A DNA stretch of 17,686 bases from Lewinellaceae bacterium (GTDB lineage: Bacteria; Bacteroidota; Bacteroidia; Chitinophagales; Saprospiraceae), in assembly GCA_016711435.1 (NCBI GenBank), contig JADJSY010000013.1, positions 130,001 through 147,686 on the forward strand, read 5' to 3'. Each line of letters begins with the position of its first letter. The first letter of the stretch is position 1. The notes under the pieces were generated by a model that saw nothing but the letters and a program-made list of their open reading frames with translations, did not search any database and had not been told where the DNA came from. The position numbers and the translations under genes are program-made. Shown in pieces: positions 7,424 to 15,777 of this stretch.

Positions 7424-7599
7424 ATTGATAATATTTTTAATGATTATTTGTTCGAGGGCACTTTGTTGGATAGTCAATTTTTTTTTTTTTACAAATGTCT
7501 TGAAATCATGTTTTCAGGATATTTTTTTAATATTACCAATACGTAAATTTTATTTTGCCCATTTACTTAATATTAAAAGCTTTCTAAAACTCCGCTAAA

Positions 7600-8997
7600 A
7601 TGAAATATGCACTTCGAATGCACTGCTTTCCTACACGCACAATAGTTGTTGCCGCGTTATTTACCTTAGTATTCCTGTCCTCCTGCGGGCAAAAAACGAT
7701 TCCCCGGGCCAGTGTCCTGGTGGATAAGGACTTGAATTACAAGGCATACAAAGTCAAAAAAGGCGACAGAGCGATTTCCAGATCAAACTATGCCAATAAA
7801 TTATACGGTTTCTGGCTGGGGCAGTGCATTGCCAACTGGACCGGTCTCGTCACTGAAATGGATAAAATCGGGAATATCGGGGAAATCAAGACGGGCGCAT
7901 TTTATACCCGAAACGACTGGGGAAAACCCGATCAGCCGAGTATCTGGGGCGCGGGAGTGCCGAGCAACTTGTCGCCCACAATAGATTTTGTGCTGGAAAA
8001 AGAAGGCGGTCTCTGGGGCGCCGACGACGATACGGACATCGAGTATATGTATCAACACCTGCTGTACACCAACAAAACCCCGGTGCTGACAGGACCGCAA
8101 ATACGGGAAGGCTGGCTGAAACACATCAAAGCGGAAGAGGAGAACTACTTGTGGGTATCCAATCAGAAAGCGTTCGATCTGATGAAAAGCGGACTGGCGC
8201 CGCCTGCCACCGGGCATCCGGACAACAACCCCGAATTCGACATGATCGATGCGCAGTTGACTACCGAAATTTTCGGCCTTTTTGCGCCAGGCCGTCCGGA
8301 TATCGCTTTAAAAATGGCGCAATTGCCTATTCAGACGACCGCGCGCTACAACGCGGAATGGATTTCCCAGTTTTATGTCAGCATGTATGCCCTGGCCGCG
8401 CAAGTGGACGAAAACAAATCCATGAAAGACAAGATACTCTGGATGGCGGACAGGTCGCGAAATGTATTGCCCGCCGACTCTTACTCTGCAAAAATGTACG
8501 ATTTTGTAAAAAGCAGGTACCAGGCCGGCATCCCCTGGGAACAAACCAGGGATGAAGTGTATCAAAGGTACCAGGTGGAGCAGGCAGACGGCTATGATAT
8601 CACCTCAAAAAACAGGTATTGCAACGGTTGTTTTGCAGCCGGCATCAACTTCGCTTCCAGCCTTGTGAGTCTTTTTTACGGCGAAGGCGATATCAAAGAA
8701 ACGATTAAAATTGCCGCCCTGGCAGGTTGGGATTCCGATAATCCCACGGCCACCTGGGGCGGATTATTGGGTTTTATGCTGGGAAAAGAAGGTGTGGAAA
8801 AGGCTTTTGACCGGAAGTTTGCCAACAAATTCAACATCCACAGAACCCGGATTAACTTCCCCAATGATGGTATCGATACCTTTGAAAATATGGCGCAAAA
8901 AGGCGTTTTTATCATTGACCGGGTGGTGCAGGAACAAATGGGCGGCGGCGTGGACCTGAAAAAAAACGTATGGTACATTCCTGATAACAAACGATGA
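7600..8997 (+). CDS. ADP-ribosylglycohydrolase (DraG)-like lipoprotein
   Basis: This 465-residue protein begins with a lipoprotein signal (hydrophobic 15-26, LSSC with probable lipidated C29). It carries the two acidic metal-site clusters of the ADP-ribosylglycohydrolase fold: DDDTD at 142-146 and WDSDNPTA at 377-384, the latter followed by GGLLGFMLG. YGFWLGQCIANWTG near residue 69 matches the family's usual opening. DraG-type enzymes remove ADP-ribose from proteins with Mn or Mg; export as a lipoprotein implies a periplasmic or surface substrate, perhaps a nucleoside- or glycoside-type compound, which is inference. ATG 7600 is used; M7 is an alternative. The upstream gap 7424-7599 is AT-rich with a T12 run and a near-consensus TATTTTG at 7551-7557. 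It probably leads an operon. Confidence 0.82.
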   Translation: MKYALRMHCFPTRTIVVAALFTLVFLSSCGQKTIPRASVLVDKDLNYKAYKVKKGDRAISRSNYANKLYGFWLGQCIANWTGLVTEMDKIGNIGEIKTGAFYTRNDWGKPDQPSIWGAGVPSNLSPTIDFVLEKEGGLWGADDDTDIEYMYQHLLYTNKTPVLTGPQIREGWLKHIKAEEENYLWVSNQKAFDLMKSGLAPPATGHPDNNPEFDMIDAQLTTEIFGLFAPGRPDIALKMAQLPIQTTARYNAEWISQFYVSMYALAAQVDENKSMKDKILWMADRSRNVLPADSYSAKMYDFVKSRYQAGIPWEQTRDEVYQRYQVEQADGYDITSKNRYCNGCFAAGINFASSLVSLFYGEGDIKETIKIAALAGWDSDNPTATWGGLLGFMLGKEGVEKAFDRKFANKFNIHRTRINFPNDGIDTFENMAQKGVFIIDRVVQEQMGGGVDLKKNVWYIPDNKR

Positions 8998-9058
8998 ATT
9001 ACACATGCAACCTGTATGATTCATTGTACTCTTTGTTCGGAAAAGACAACGGAAATCC

Positions 9059-10057
9059 ATGAGGTATTGTAATCATTTTATGCTGCTCCTGAACTTGCTG
9101 TGTGCCGCTGCCCTCGGGGCCCAACCACCCCTGAAAATAGCCTGTGAAATCCCCGAAAACGACCTCATTCCGGAAGGACTGGCGTGGGATGCTGTCACCG
9201 GCGACCTATACCTGAGCAGCACCTGGAAACGGAAAATTATAAAAATCAGCCCCGACGGGAAATGGCAGGACTTCGTTTCTACCGGACAGGATGGTTTGCT
9301 GGGCGTCATCGGTATGAAAGTGGATGCTGCGCGGCGATTGCTATGGGTGGCCACCAGCACTGCCGGAGAAAATATGCCTGTTCAAGGGCTGACCGACCTG
9401 AAAACCTGGAAATCCGGTATTTTTAAATATGACCTGAAAACGGGCGAATGTTTACAGCAATATTGGTTGAAAGAGATTGATAAGTCCTTCTTTTTCAATG
9501 ATTTGACACTTGATTCAACGGGGAGGGTGTATGCAACGGAAATGATGACCAACAGGATTTACACCATTACGCCCGACAGTGAAAAACTGGAAATATTCCT
9601 GCAATTACCGGAAGGACACGCACCCAACGGCATCGATCTAGACAAAGGGGGACGTTTTTTGTTCGTTGGACTTTACACGAAGCCATTTTCTTTTGGGCGG
9701 CTCGATATCGAGACGAAACAACTGGATTTTATTCAATTGCCGGCAAACGAAACAATCGGCGCCGACGGCCTGTATTTTTATAAAAACAGCCTGATTGCGG
9801 TGCAGCCCGGTGTGAAAAAACGGGTAGTGACACAGTATTTTCTGGATGCCGCTTTGTTGAAAATTACGGGCATCAAAATCCTGCTCGCCGATGATCCGCT
9901 TCTTGCGCAGCCTTCCACCGGAGCGCTCGCAAGCGACCGGTTTTATTTCATCGTCACAAGCCAGTTGCAAGTATTTGCGAAGCACTACAAAGACAATGGC
10001 GGAAAGGTTTATCCGGAAAAACTGCTGCCAGTGCTAATTGGCGTATTACAGCTTTGA
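9059..10057 (+). CDS. Secreted SMP-30/gluconolactonase-like beta-propeller
   Basis: This 332-residue protein has a cleavable signal peptide (LLLNLLCAAALGAQ, cut near residue 21). The order IPEGLAWD (E39), FFNDLTLDSTGRVYATE (N147), APNGIDLD (N190) and IGADGLYF (D236) matches the metal-binding Glu, Asn, Asn and Asp positions of SMP-30/gluconolactonase propellers, which hydrolyse lactones or bind similar metabolites. The substrate is not known. The gene starts 61 bp after the ADP-ribosylglycohydrolase-like gene with no terminator between, so co-transcription is likely and the two exported proteins may handle related compounds. Confidence 0.8.
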   Translation: MRYCNHFMLLLNLLCAAALGAQPPLKIACEIPENDLIPEGLAWDAVTGDLYLSSTWKRKIIKISPDGKWQDFVSTGQDGLLGVIGMKVDAARRLLWVATSTAGENMPVQGLTDLKTWKSGIFKYDLKTGECLQQYWLKEIDKSFFFNDLTLDSTGRVYATEMMTNRIYTITPDSEKLEIFLQLPEGHAPNGIDLDKGGRFLFVGLYTKPFSFGRLDIETKQLDFIQLPANETIGADGLYFYKNSLIAVQPGVKKRVVTQYFLDAALLKITGIKILLADDPLLAQPSTGALASDRFYFIVTSQLQVFAKHYKDNGGKVYPEKLLPVLIGVLQL

Positions 10058-10098
10058 CAAATCCCAATTTCTTCGTTTTTTGCCCTAAAAAAATCAAC

Positions 10099-10410
10099 AT
10101 GACGAAAACATCTCTCACCCTTTTCTGGGTCATCTGGCTCATCGACGTACTGATCACTTTGTACGGATACCGGGAATTTCTCCAGGGCATGTTCGGCCAA
10201 TACGCCGCGCCAACTTCCAAGTACATCTCCATGTGGGTTGTATTGTTCCTCATCGCCGCAGTGGTGATCGGCGGCAGCCTGTATTTCAAAAATCAGGGGA
10301 AAACGGCCATTGCCTTTTCGGTAGCCTCCGTTCCGCTTGTGCTGGCGCTGCCTTATGTATTGTGGCTGGCCGTCGCGCTGCTGAGTGGCAAAAATGCGCG
10401 CTGGAACTGA
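10099..10410 (+). CDS. Small three-helix membrane protein, unknown function
   Basis: From the ATG at 10099 the product is 103 residues (MTKTSLTLFWVIWLIDV). It has three predicted membrane segments, at about 5-25, 40-63 and 69-96. A TTG 45 bases upstream is in frame but would add a poorly plausible polar lead and overlap the previous gene. It lies 41 bp after the SMP-30-like gene and 45 bp before another small membrane protein of similar size and topology, so the pair probably acts together at the end of the operon. I do not recognise the family. Confidence 0.65.
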   Translation: MTKTSLTLFWVIWLIDVLITLYGYREFLQGMFGQYAAPTSKYISMWVVLFLIAAVVIGGSLYFKNQGKTAIAFSVASVPLVLALPYVLWLAVALLSGKNARWN

Positions 10411-10455
10411 TTCATTTTCATTCGGTTCATCCTCAAATCCTTTCAATCAAGGTCT

Positions 10456-11004
10456 ATGTACGTTTTCACTTACCTCTACATGTGCCTCTACATCGGCATT
10501 TTTCTATATTTCCAGTGGGCAGGCGCCCCGATGCCCGACATGTTGCCCCAAATCAATAAGTGGGTATGCTGGGCCTTCCTCTTGTGGGGAACTTTCACAG
10601 CCGGCCGAATTATCGTGGATTGTGTGATGCTGAACGCTAAAGGCCAGATGAGCGCCGTACATGTGCGCAACGGCATTTTGCTGGCGCTGATGCATTTTTT
10701 GCCCACTTTCCTGATCTCGGTTTTTATGCTGAAAGAGGGTTCAAGGGAAAGGCAGGGGGGGCAAAGGGCTTTGCCTAAAACGCCAGGTCAAAGGCATGAA
10801 GATGCAAGGGGCCCACATCAAACACCATTGAAGCCGCTAAACGTGCCTTGTTTGCCCTTTGCCTTTTGCCCCTTGCCCTTCCCGGTCAATAAATCACTTC
10901 CTCCCGCAAATACCGCTGCACATAGTCTTCAATTCCTTCCTCCAGGCCGTAAAAAGGTTCGGCATAACCCGCGCTGCGCAATTTGCGCATATCTGCTTCC
11001 GTGA
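10456..11004 (+). CDS. Small three-helix membrane protein with aberrant C-terminal extension
   Basis: The believable part is residues 1-94: three membrane segments (about 1-23, 33-57 and 72-92), ending ISVFMLKEG near 10740. After that the frame has no stop and runs through repeat F into the antisense strand of hldD, overlapping its 3' end by 119 bases, to TGA 11002-11004. The last 88 residues are Pro/Arg/Gly-rich and look non-coding (QGGQRALPKTPGQ and so on). This suggests the natural stop was lost when repeat F was inserted or expanded, or that a frameshift occurred near 10740. The N-terminal part resembles its upstream neighbour in size and topology. Confidence 0.6.
   Translation: MYVFTYLYMCLYIGIFLYFQWAGAPMPDMLPQINKWVCWAFLLWGTFTAGRIIVDCVMLNAKGQMSAVHVRNGILLALMHFLPTFLISVFMLKEGSRERQGGQRALPKTPGQRHEDARGPHQTPLKPLNVPCLPFAFCPLPFPVNKSLPPANTAAHSLQFLPPGRKKVRHNPRCAICAYLLP
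10745..10883. repeat. Heptad-armed inverted repeat F
   Basis: The right arm has four clean heptads, TTTGCCC, TTTGCCT, TTTGCCC and CTTGCCC, at 10851-10878, then TTCCC. The left arm (10745-10769) is a decayed complement (GGGAA, AGGCAGG, GGGGGCA, AAGGGC). A separate small hairpin GGCAAAG/CTTTGCC surrounds 10760-10775. The central 80 nt shows no strong pairing. The right arm ends 2 bases before the stop codon of convergent hldD, and the left end lies inside the open frame of the membrane protein. Confidence 0.7.
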
Positions 11005-11863
11005 AATACTGGTACGTATCGCGGATGTCGGCAGGCGTGTCGATGAATGAAATATTCGGTTCCAGTTGCATGGCGCGGAAGGTGCCGGTTGCCAGGTCCA
11101 GGAACGTACGCGCCTTACCGGTACCGAGGTTGTAAATCGCGTTGGCGGGATATTTTTCGAGGAAAAAAAGCAGCACGTCCGTCAGGTCTTTCACATAAAT
11201 AAAATCGCGGCTTTGTTCGCCGTCCTTAAAATCGGGGCGGTGCGAGCGGAACAATTGCATGGCGCCGGTGGATTTGATTTTTCGACAGGTGTGAAAAATA
11301 ACGGAAGCCATACGCCCTTTGTGGTACTCATTCGGGCCGTACACGTTAAAAAACTTGAATCCCGCCCATTGCGGCGGCGCCATGTCGCCTTTCGCGATGG
11401 TTTCCAGCACCCACACGTCAAAATCCTGTTTGCTTTGTCCGTACGGATTGAGCGGCTTCAGCAACGGGATCAGGGTGTGATCGTCAGAATAGCCGTGTTC
11501 GCCCAGCCCGTAGGTGGCGGCGCTGCTGGCGTACAGCAATGGAATCTGGAATCCCGCGCAGAGCATCCACAAGGCTTTCGAGTATTCCAGGTTGAGTTCA
11601 TCGAAAATGGCAACATTCATTTCCGTCGTGTCCGTGCGGGCGCCGAGGTGCAGAATGGCGTCTACCTCCGTGTGGTTGCGTTCAAACCAGCGGATAAAAT
11701 TCATGCGGTGCATCTGGCTGCGCACTTTTTTAAAAGACAGGTTCACCTGCTTGTCCGAACGGCTGAAATCATCCACCGCCATAATATCTGTGTAGCCTGC
11801 GTCATTGAGGCGTTTAATCATGCAGGAGCCGATAAATCCGGCAGCACCGGTGACAACAATCAT
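10886..11863 (-). CDS. hldD: ADP-L-glycero-D-manno-heptose 6-epimerase
   Basis: This 325-residue protein carries the short-chain epimerase signature: TGAAGFIG NAD-binding motif (5-12), SSAATYG (113-119) and Y141xxxK145 in NPYGQSKQDF. Residues specific to HldD/RfaD follow: FKFFNVYGPNEYHKGRMAS (169-187) and SHRPDFKDGEQSRDFIYVKD (207-226). HldD makes the L,D-heptose donor for the inner core of lipopolysaccharide and acts in the cytoplasm. Length matches the family (about 310-330). No other LPS gene is adjacent. The start ATG (11861-11863) is followed upstream, 7 bases away, by TGAGTTA-type heptads that would lie in its 5' leader. The TGA stop (10886-10888) is 2 bases from repeat F. Confidence 0.93.
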   Translation of the reverse strand: MIVVTGAAGFIGSCMIKRLNDAGYTDIMAVDDFSRSDKQVNLSFKKVRSQMHRMNFIRWFERNHTEVDAILHLGARTDTTEMNVAIFDELNLEYSKALWMLCAGFQIPLLYASSAATYGLGEHGYSDDHTLIPLLKPLNPYGQSKQDFDVWVLETIAKGDMAPPQWAGFKFFNVYGPNEYHKGRMASVIFHTCRKIKSTGAMQLFRSHRPDFKDGEQSRDFIYVKDLTDVLLFFLEKYPANAIYNLGTGKARTFLDLATGTFRAMQLEPNISFIDTPADIRDTYQYFTEADMRKLRSAGYAEPFYGLEEGIEDYVQRYLREEVIY

Positions 11864-11870
11864 AAGTAAG

Positions 11871-11985
11871 TTATGAGTTATGAGTTAAACTTCCTTGTGT
11901 TTGGTGTTGGTTATCGGACGCTTGCCTGGACGTGTGTGGTTTGGGCGAAAGTCCCCTAAACACAAACACCTAAACACAACCACAA
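11871..11985. repeat. Degenerate heptad/inverted repeat G (hldD/bcp divergent gap)
   Basis: Two TTATGAG heptads (11871-11884) stand alone without a partner arm. Next to them, GTGTTTGGTGTTGG (11897-11910) and the CTAAACACAAACACC region (11956-11985) form an imperfect inverted pair with a spacer of about 45 nt and several mismatches. The heptad is the same as in repeat H about 660 bp away, which lacks the GTTTGGT type. This looks like a decayed or composite member of the family. The rest of the gap to 12085 shows no clear promoter. Confidence 0.6.
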
Positions 11986-12085
11986 GCGCAAAAGTACTGC
12001 CTTCCCATCAACTTGAGAGTTGCATGAACAAAATACCCAACTCCCGGTTTTTGATTGCTGTATTCATTCACTTCAAACTAACGAA

Positions 12086-12541
12086 ATGTTCCACCTGAAA
12101 GAAGGCGACGCCGCCCCCGATTTTGTTGCACCCAATGAAAAAGGCGAACAAGTGAGCCTCGCCAATTATAAAGGCAAAAAATTAGTGCTTTATTTTTACC
12201 CGAAAGACGACACGCCCGGTTGCACTGCCGAAGCCTGTAGCCTGCGCGACAACTACCAGTCTTTTCTTTCCAAAGGTTTTGACGTGCTGGGCGTAAGCCC
12301 CGATTCCGTCAAAAAACACGTCAAATTTCAGGAAAAATACAGCCTGCCCTTCGCCCTGCTGTCAGACGAAAGCCACGCCGTTTCGGAAGCCTACGGCGTC
12401 TGGGGCGAGAAAAAATTTATGGGCCGCGCCTACATGGGCATTCACCGCACCACCTTCGTGATCGATGAAAATGGCAAAATTGAACGCATCATCGCCAAGG
12501 TGAATACGGATAATCATGCGGAACAGGTGATGGAGGGATGA
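12086..12541 (+). CDS. bcp: Thioredoxin-dependent thiol peroxidase (peroxiredoxin Q/Bcp)
   Basis: From ATG 12086 the protein is 151 residues, the normal Bcp length. FYPKDDTPGCTAEACSL holds the peroxidatic C46 and the resolving C51, the arrangement of the Bcp/PrxQ subfamily, and GIHRTTFVID carries the conserved Arg region. Bcp reduces hydrogen peroxide and organic peroxides using thioredoxin in the cytoplasm. An in-frame TTG at 12020 would add 22 unrelated residues and is unlikely. The TGA stop (12539-12541) is the first three bases of the TGAGTTA array of repeat H. There is no operon partner. Confidence 0.95.
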   Translation: MFHLKEGDAAPDFVAPNEKGEQVSLANYKGKKLVLYFYPKDDTPGCTAEACSLRDNYQSFLSKGFDVLGVSPDSVKKHVKFQEKYSLPFALLSDESHAVSEAYGVWGEKKFMGRAYMGIHRTTFVIDENGKIERIIAKVNTDNHAEQVMEG

Positions 12542-12670
12542 GTTATGAGTTATGAGTTATTGGAGTTTCAGGCCGGAATGGGGAAAGAATGTATACTTCA
12601 TTTCCCCATTCCGGCCTGAAACACCAATAACTCATAACTCATAACTCATAACTCATAACTCATAACTCAT
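12539..12670. repeat. Heptad-armed inverted repeat H
   Basis: The left arm 12539-12586 is three TGAGTTA units followed by a 27-nt core (ending GGGGAAA). The right arm 12601-12648 is its complement with a single mismatch, and the loop is 14 nt. The right array carries three further TAACTCA copies to 12669, so the arms hold 3 and 6 units. The bcp stop codon is the first TGA of the left array, and the right array ends 7 bases before the stop of the convergent peptidase gene. No T-run follows. Confidence 0.95.
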
Positions 12671-12676
12671 CATTCC

Positions 12677-15600
12677 TCAACGCAAAAAATAATCCCCCGC
12701 CTCCCCCGGCTCCCGGAACGGCACCCGCACACTCCAGGTGATATTCCGCAGGTAATTGCCGTCGCGTTGTTCGGAGTAGCGGTCTTTCAGGATTTTTGAA
12801 CTGACGATCGGCAGGTAAAACTCGAATGCACCTTTATAAAACTCGAGCATAAATCCGCCGCTCCAGAGCAACTGTTCGTCGCGGGGACGATCCTGCCCGA
12901 TTAGCGTCGCGTCGTCGAAATAACCGATGTCGAAATAAGGTTTGAGTTGGATACCGAAAGGCAGCCGCTGCGGCAAATCCGCTTTGAGGTTGAGCGCCAG
13001 CATATAATTATTGGAATTGCCGATGATAGAGGCAAACGGCGCGCCGAAAGCCCCTTTAAAACCGCCTTCCGTCTGGCTTACCTGCCGCGACAACAACCCA
13101 CTCACCGTATTGCGGCCCGGAAAAATCTGGTCGTACTTGTAATCATTGAATCCTTGCGGATTCAGTGCGAAGGCATTCGGCTCGACAGAGCGGTTGCGCT
13201 GCGTATTTTTCAGGAAAGTCCCGGCAAAAATTCGGACACTGATACGCCTGCTTCTCTGGTAATAAAATTGTTGGCGCCACTCTAAAGAACCGCGCACATA
13301 AGGCGCTTTTTCTCCAAAAATACTCCGGTAATTGCTGCTGTTTTCCACAACGGCCTTGAACTGCCAGGGATTGGGCGAGCGTTTTTGCATGGCCTCGTAA
13401 CGCGTTTCAAAAATGGCCGTTTTGATCCGGTTTTTGCCCGCAAATCCGTTGGCATCCACCTGCCCGTCTTCCACATCGAGCAAAATGGCCCGGACATGCA
13501 GAAAATGCCGGAACGACAGCGAGCGGTCGGCTAATTCCAGCCGTACCTGCGGAACCAGCCGCATCATTTTTTCCCGGTAATCGAATCCGGGGTTGTAGTT
13601 GAAAGCGAAGGTTTTGGCGCTGAGGCCCAGCGTGACTTTCGGCAACACGCCGCCCGGAAAAAACTTGTACCGCAGATCGGCTACGCCCACCAATTGTTTG
13701 CTGACTAATCCGAAACCGGGCGCGATGTAATATTGGAACCTGCGCGAAGGCAGCGGCGCATTGTACAACACCACACCCAGCATGGTTTTATCGTAATTAT
13801 TCCAGCCGATCCAGGGCAAAATGCCGGTGGCGCTGCGCGTGGGGTCCTGAAACAAGGCAGGTATTTTTAATTGCAGCGGCTCCATGCCCGCAAAGGCTCC
13901 GCTGCTCTTTCGCCAGTTGTTTTTCCGGTTTACATCCAGTATAACATGTTCATAATCAATGACAAAAGCGTCGGCGTCGCTGGCCGGGAAAACCACTTTT
14001 TCGCCCGGCTGAAACCACATGGTAGCAAGGGCCTGGCTGTCTCTCAAAGCCGTCACCGGGAAAGGCGCAGCGAGATCGCCTTTTTGTTCGACGTCGATCT
14101 GCCAGCCGGTTTTATCCTTGCGAACATCGCGGATTGCCACATCGACCTGTTTTTGGGTTTGCATCAGTTGGAACCACCAGTTGGCTTCGAGGCCTGCATT
14201 TTTCCAGCTGGCGCGCAGGTCTTCGGGGTAGGGGTGGCGAAACTGCCAGTCGCGGTAATAAGCCTGCATAGCCAGGTCGAATTTTTCCGTGCCGACCGAC
14301 TGCTCTACCCAGCGCAGGGTGGTACCCGTTTTGCTATACACCTGCGCCCCGTAGGCAATCTGCGTCATATTGTTGGAATGCCGGTCAGGCGGCGTGTCGA
14401 CGTGTTCGCGGGCCAGCAACAGTTGGGCAATTTCGATGACAGAACCCTGGCGGGCGGGGTCGAGCAATTTCTTCGGGATACTAATCGGATCGCTGTCGCC
14501 GTAGTATTCCAGCATGTAGCGGTATTCGTAATAAGAATTGATGCCTTCATCGAGGAAAGGGTGATCGCGCTCGTTGGAGGCCAGGATGCCGTAAAACCAG
14601 TTGTGGCCCACCTCGTGGGTAATCACTTCGTCGAGGCTTTTGGGCGACTCGCTATCTCCGATCACGGTAATCATCGGGTACTCCATCCCGCCGCCGGCGC
14701 TCAGGGCCGAATGCACGGCAGTAGCCTGAGGCCAGGGATATTCCCCCACGTGTTTGGAGTAAAATTCGACCGCCCGGCGCACATAAAACGCACCTTTTTG
14801 CCATAAATCCGCTTCCGAATGGGTAAACATGGCCCAGCAATCCACCGTTTTGCCGGAAGCAAGTGTGGCCTGGTCTTTCAGTACAAAAAAACGTTTGTCG
14901 GCAAACCACGCAAAATCGTGCACCCGCTCGGCCACATAGCGGATCGTTTTCATTTCGCTGGTGGACGCTGGGAAAGTGTCGAGTTTTGCGGCGCCTTTTT
15001 CCGGAGCGTTTTTACTGAATCTTTCGCGGGTTTCGGCTTCTTTCCGGTTTAAAAATTCGATTTCCGAAGCCGTTTGCAGTACGCCCGAAGCGCCTACCAC
15101 ATATTTGGAAGGCAGCGTGATCGTCACATCGAAATTGCCGAATTCGGAGTAAAACTCACCCATGTCGAGGTAAGGCATGGCATGCCAGCCGCGGTTGTCG
15201 TACACCGCCGGTTTGGGGTACCACTGCGTCATTTGATAGGAAGTGCCGACGTGGCCGAGCCGGGAAAAAGACGCCGGAATTTTTAACAAAAACGGCGTAG
15301 CGATGCGCACGCGTTCGCCCGGCGCGAGTGGTTTTGACAGGGTGAGCCTGGCAATGTCGGGGTTGTCGCGGTCGTATTTCCAGCTTATTTTCTGATCGTC
15401 TGCCGTGAAATCTAAGTTTTTGTAATAACCCAGATTCTTTTCATCCGCGAAATAGAATTCCCGATTGCCGTCGCGCAGTTTTTGTTTGCAAAAGGCTGTT
15501 TCGCGGTTTTTAAACGCGTTTCCCCACAAATGAATCCAGATTTCGGACAAGGCGTCGGGTGAATTATTCAGATAATCCATCTCGATATTACCGGTCACCG

Positions 15601-15727
15601 TATGGGTTTTATCATCCAGGGCCACCACGATGCGGTAGTTGACTTCCTGCTGGAAATAAGGTTTGGGGGTTTGTGCGCCTGTCACAAAAGGAAACAATAA
15701 CAATGCTATAAAAAAGGACTTTTTCAT
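12677..15727 (-). CDS. M1-family zinc metallopeptidase with C-terminal beta-barrel-like region
   Basis: This 1016-residue exported protein has a signal peptide (MKKSFFIALLLFPFVTGAQ). Its M1 domain covers about residues 25-560: GGGMEYP (345-351) is the substrate-anchoring motif, HEVGHNW starts at H371 and FLDEG supplies E394, giving HExxH-x18-E for zinc and catalysis. M1 enzymes remove N-terminal residues from peptides. From about residue 600 to the end the sequence turns to alternating aromatic and polar strands (PYFDIGYFDDATLIG, LLWSGGFMLEFYKGAFEFYLPI) ending in VRVPF, like an outer-membrane barrel, so the enzyme is probably surface- or periplasm-displayed by its own anchor. This domain call is by eye. 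It is a single-gene unit, convergent with bcp. Confidence 0.88.
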   Translation of the reverse strand: MKKSFFIALLLFPFVTGAQTPKPYFQQEVNYRIVVALDDKTHTVTGNIEMDYLNNSPDALSEIWIHLWGNAFKNRETAFCKQKLRDGNREFYFADEKNLGYYKNLDFTADDQKISWKYDRDNPDIARLTLSKPLAPGERVRIATPFLLKIPASFSRLGHVGTSYQMTQWYPKPAVYDNRGWHAMPYLDMGEFYSEFGNFDVTITLPSKYVVGASGVLQTASEIEFLNRKEAETRERFSKNAPEKGAAKLDTFPASTSEMKTIRYVAERVHDFAWFADKRFFVLKDQATLASGKTVDCWAMFTHSEADLWQKGAFYVRRAVEFYSKHVGEYPWPQATAVHSALSAGGGMEYPMITVIGDSESPKSLDEVITHEVGHNWFYGILASNERDHPFLDEGINSYYEYRYMLEYYGDSDPISIPKKLLDPARQGSVIEIAQLLLAREHVDTPPDRHSNNMTQIAYGAQVYSKTGTTLRWVEQSVGTEKFDLAMQAYYRDWQFRHPYPEDLRASWKNAGLEANWWFQLMQTQKQVDVAIRDVRKDKTGWQIDVEQKGDLAAPFPVTALRDSQALATMWFQPGEKVVFPASDADAFVIDYEHVILDVNRKNNWRKSSGAFAGMEPLQLKIPALFQDPTRSATGILPWIGWNNYDKTMLGVVLYNAPLPSRRFQYYIAPGFGLVSKQLVGVADLRYKFFPGGVLPKVTLGLSAKTFAFNYNPGFDYREKMMRLVPQVRLELADRSLSFRHFLHVRAILLDVEDGQVDANGFAGKNRIKTAIFETRYEAMQKRSPNPWQFKAVVENSSNYRSIFGEKAPYVRGSLEWRQQFYYQRSRRISVRIFAGTFLKNTQRNRSVEPNAFALNPQGFNDYKYDQIFPGRNTVSGLLSRQVSQTEGGFKGAFGAPFASIIGNSNNYMLALNLKADLPQRLPFGIQLKPYFDIGYFDDATLIGQDRPRDEQLLWSGGFMLEFYKGAFEFYLPIVSSKILKDRYSEQRDGNYLRNITWSVRVPFREPGEAGDYFLR

Positions 15728-15762
15728 ACTATTTGACGAGATCGTTGAGCGTTTTTGATGGG

Positions 15763-15770
15763 TAAAGGTA
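15763..15770 (-). promoter_or_regulatory. Candidate -7 promoter box for the M1 peptidase
   Basis: On the minus strand this reads TACCTTTA, seven of eight bases of TAnnTTTG, placed about 36 bases before the peptidase ATG. No clear -33 box is seen. Confidence 0.3.
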
Positions 15771-15777
15771 AGTACTG

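Noticed and set aside
7424..7599. Heptad element between the NuiA-like gene and the ADP-ribosylglycohydrolase gene
   Set aside because: No inverted or period-7 arms are found there, only AT-rich sequence with a T12 run.
11066..11869. A 267-codon plus-strand open frame
   Set aside because: It is antisense to hldD, whose motifs are unambiguous.
12539..12670. Ordinary intrinsic terminators for elements C, E and H
   Set aside because: The stems are long but no T-run follows on either strand, and similar elements occur in divergent gaps; a bidirectional termination role remains possible but is not shown.
13871..14806. A 311-codon plus-strand open frame
   Set aside because: It lies wholly antisense to the M1 peptidase, which has clear catalytic motifs; it is a shadow of GC-rich codon use.
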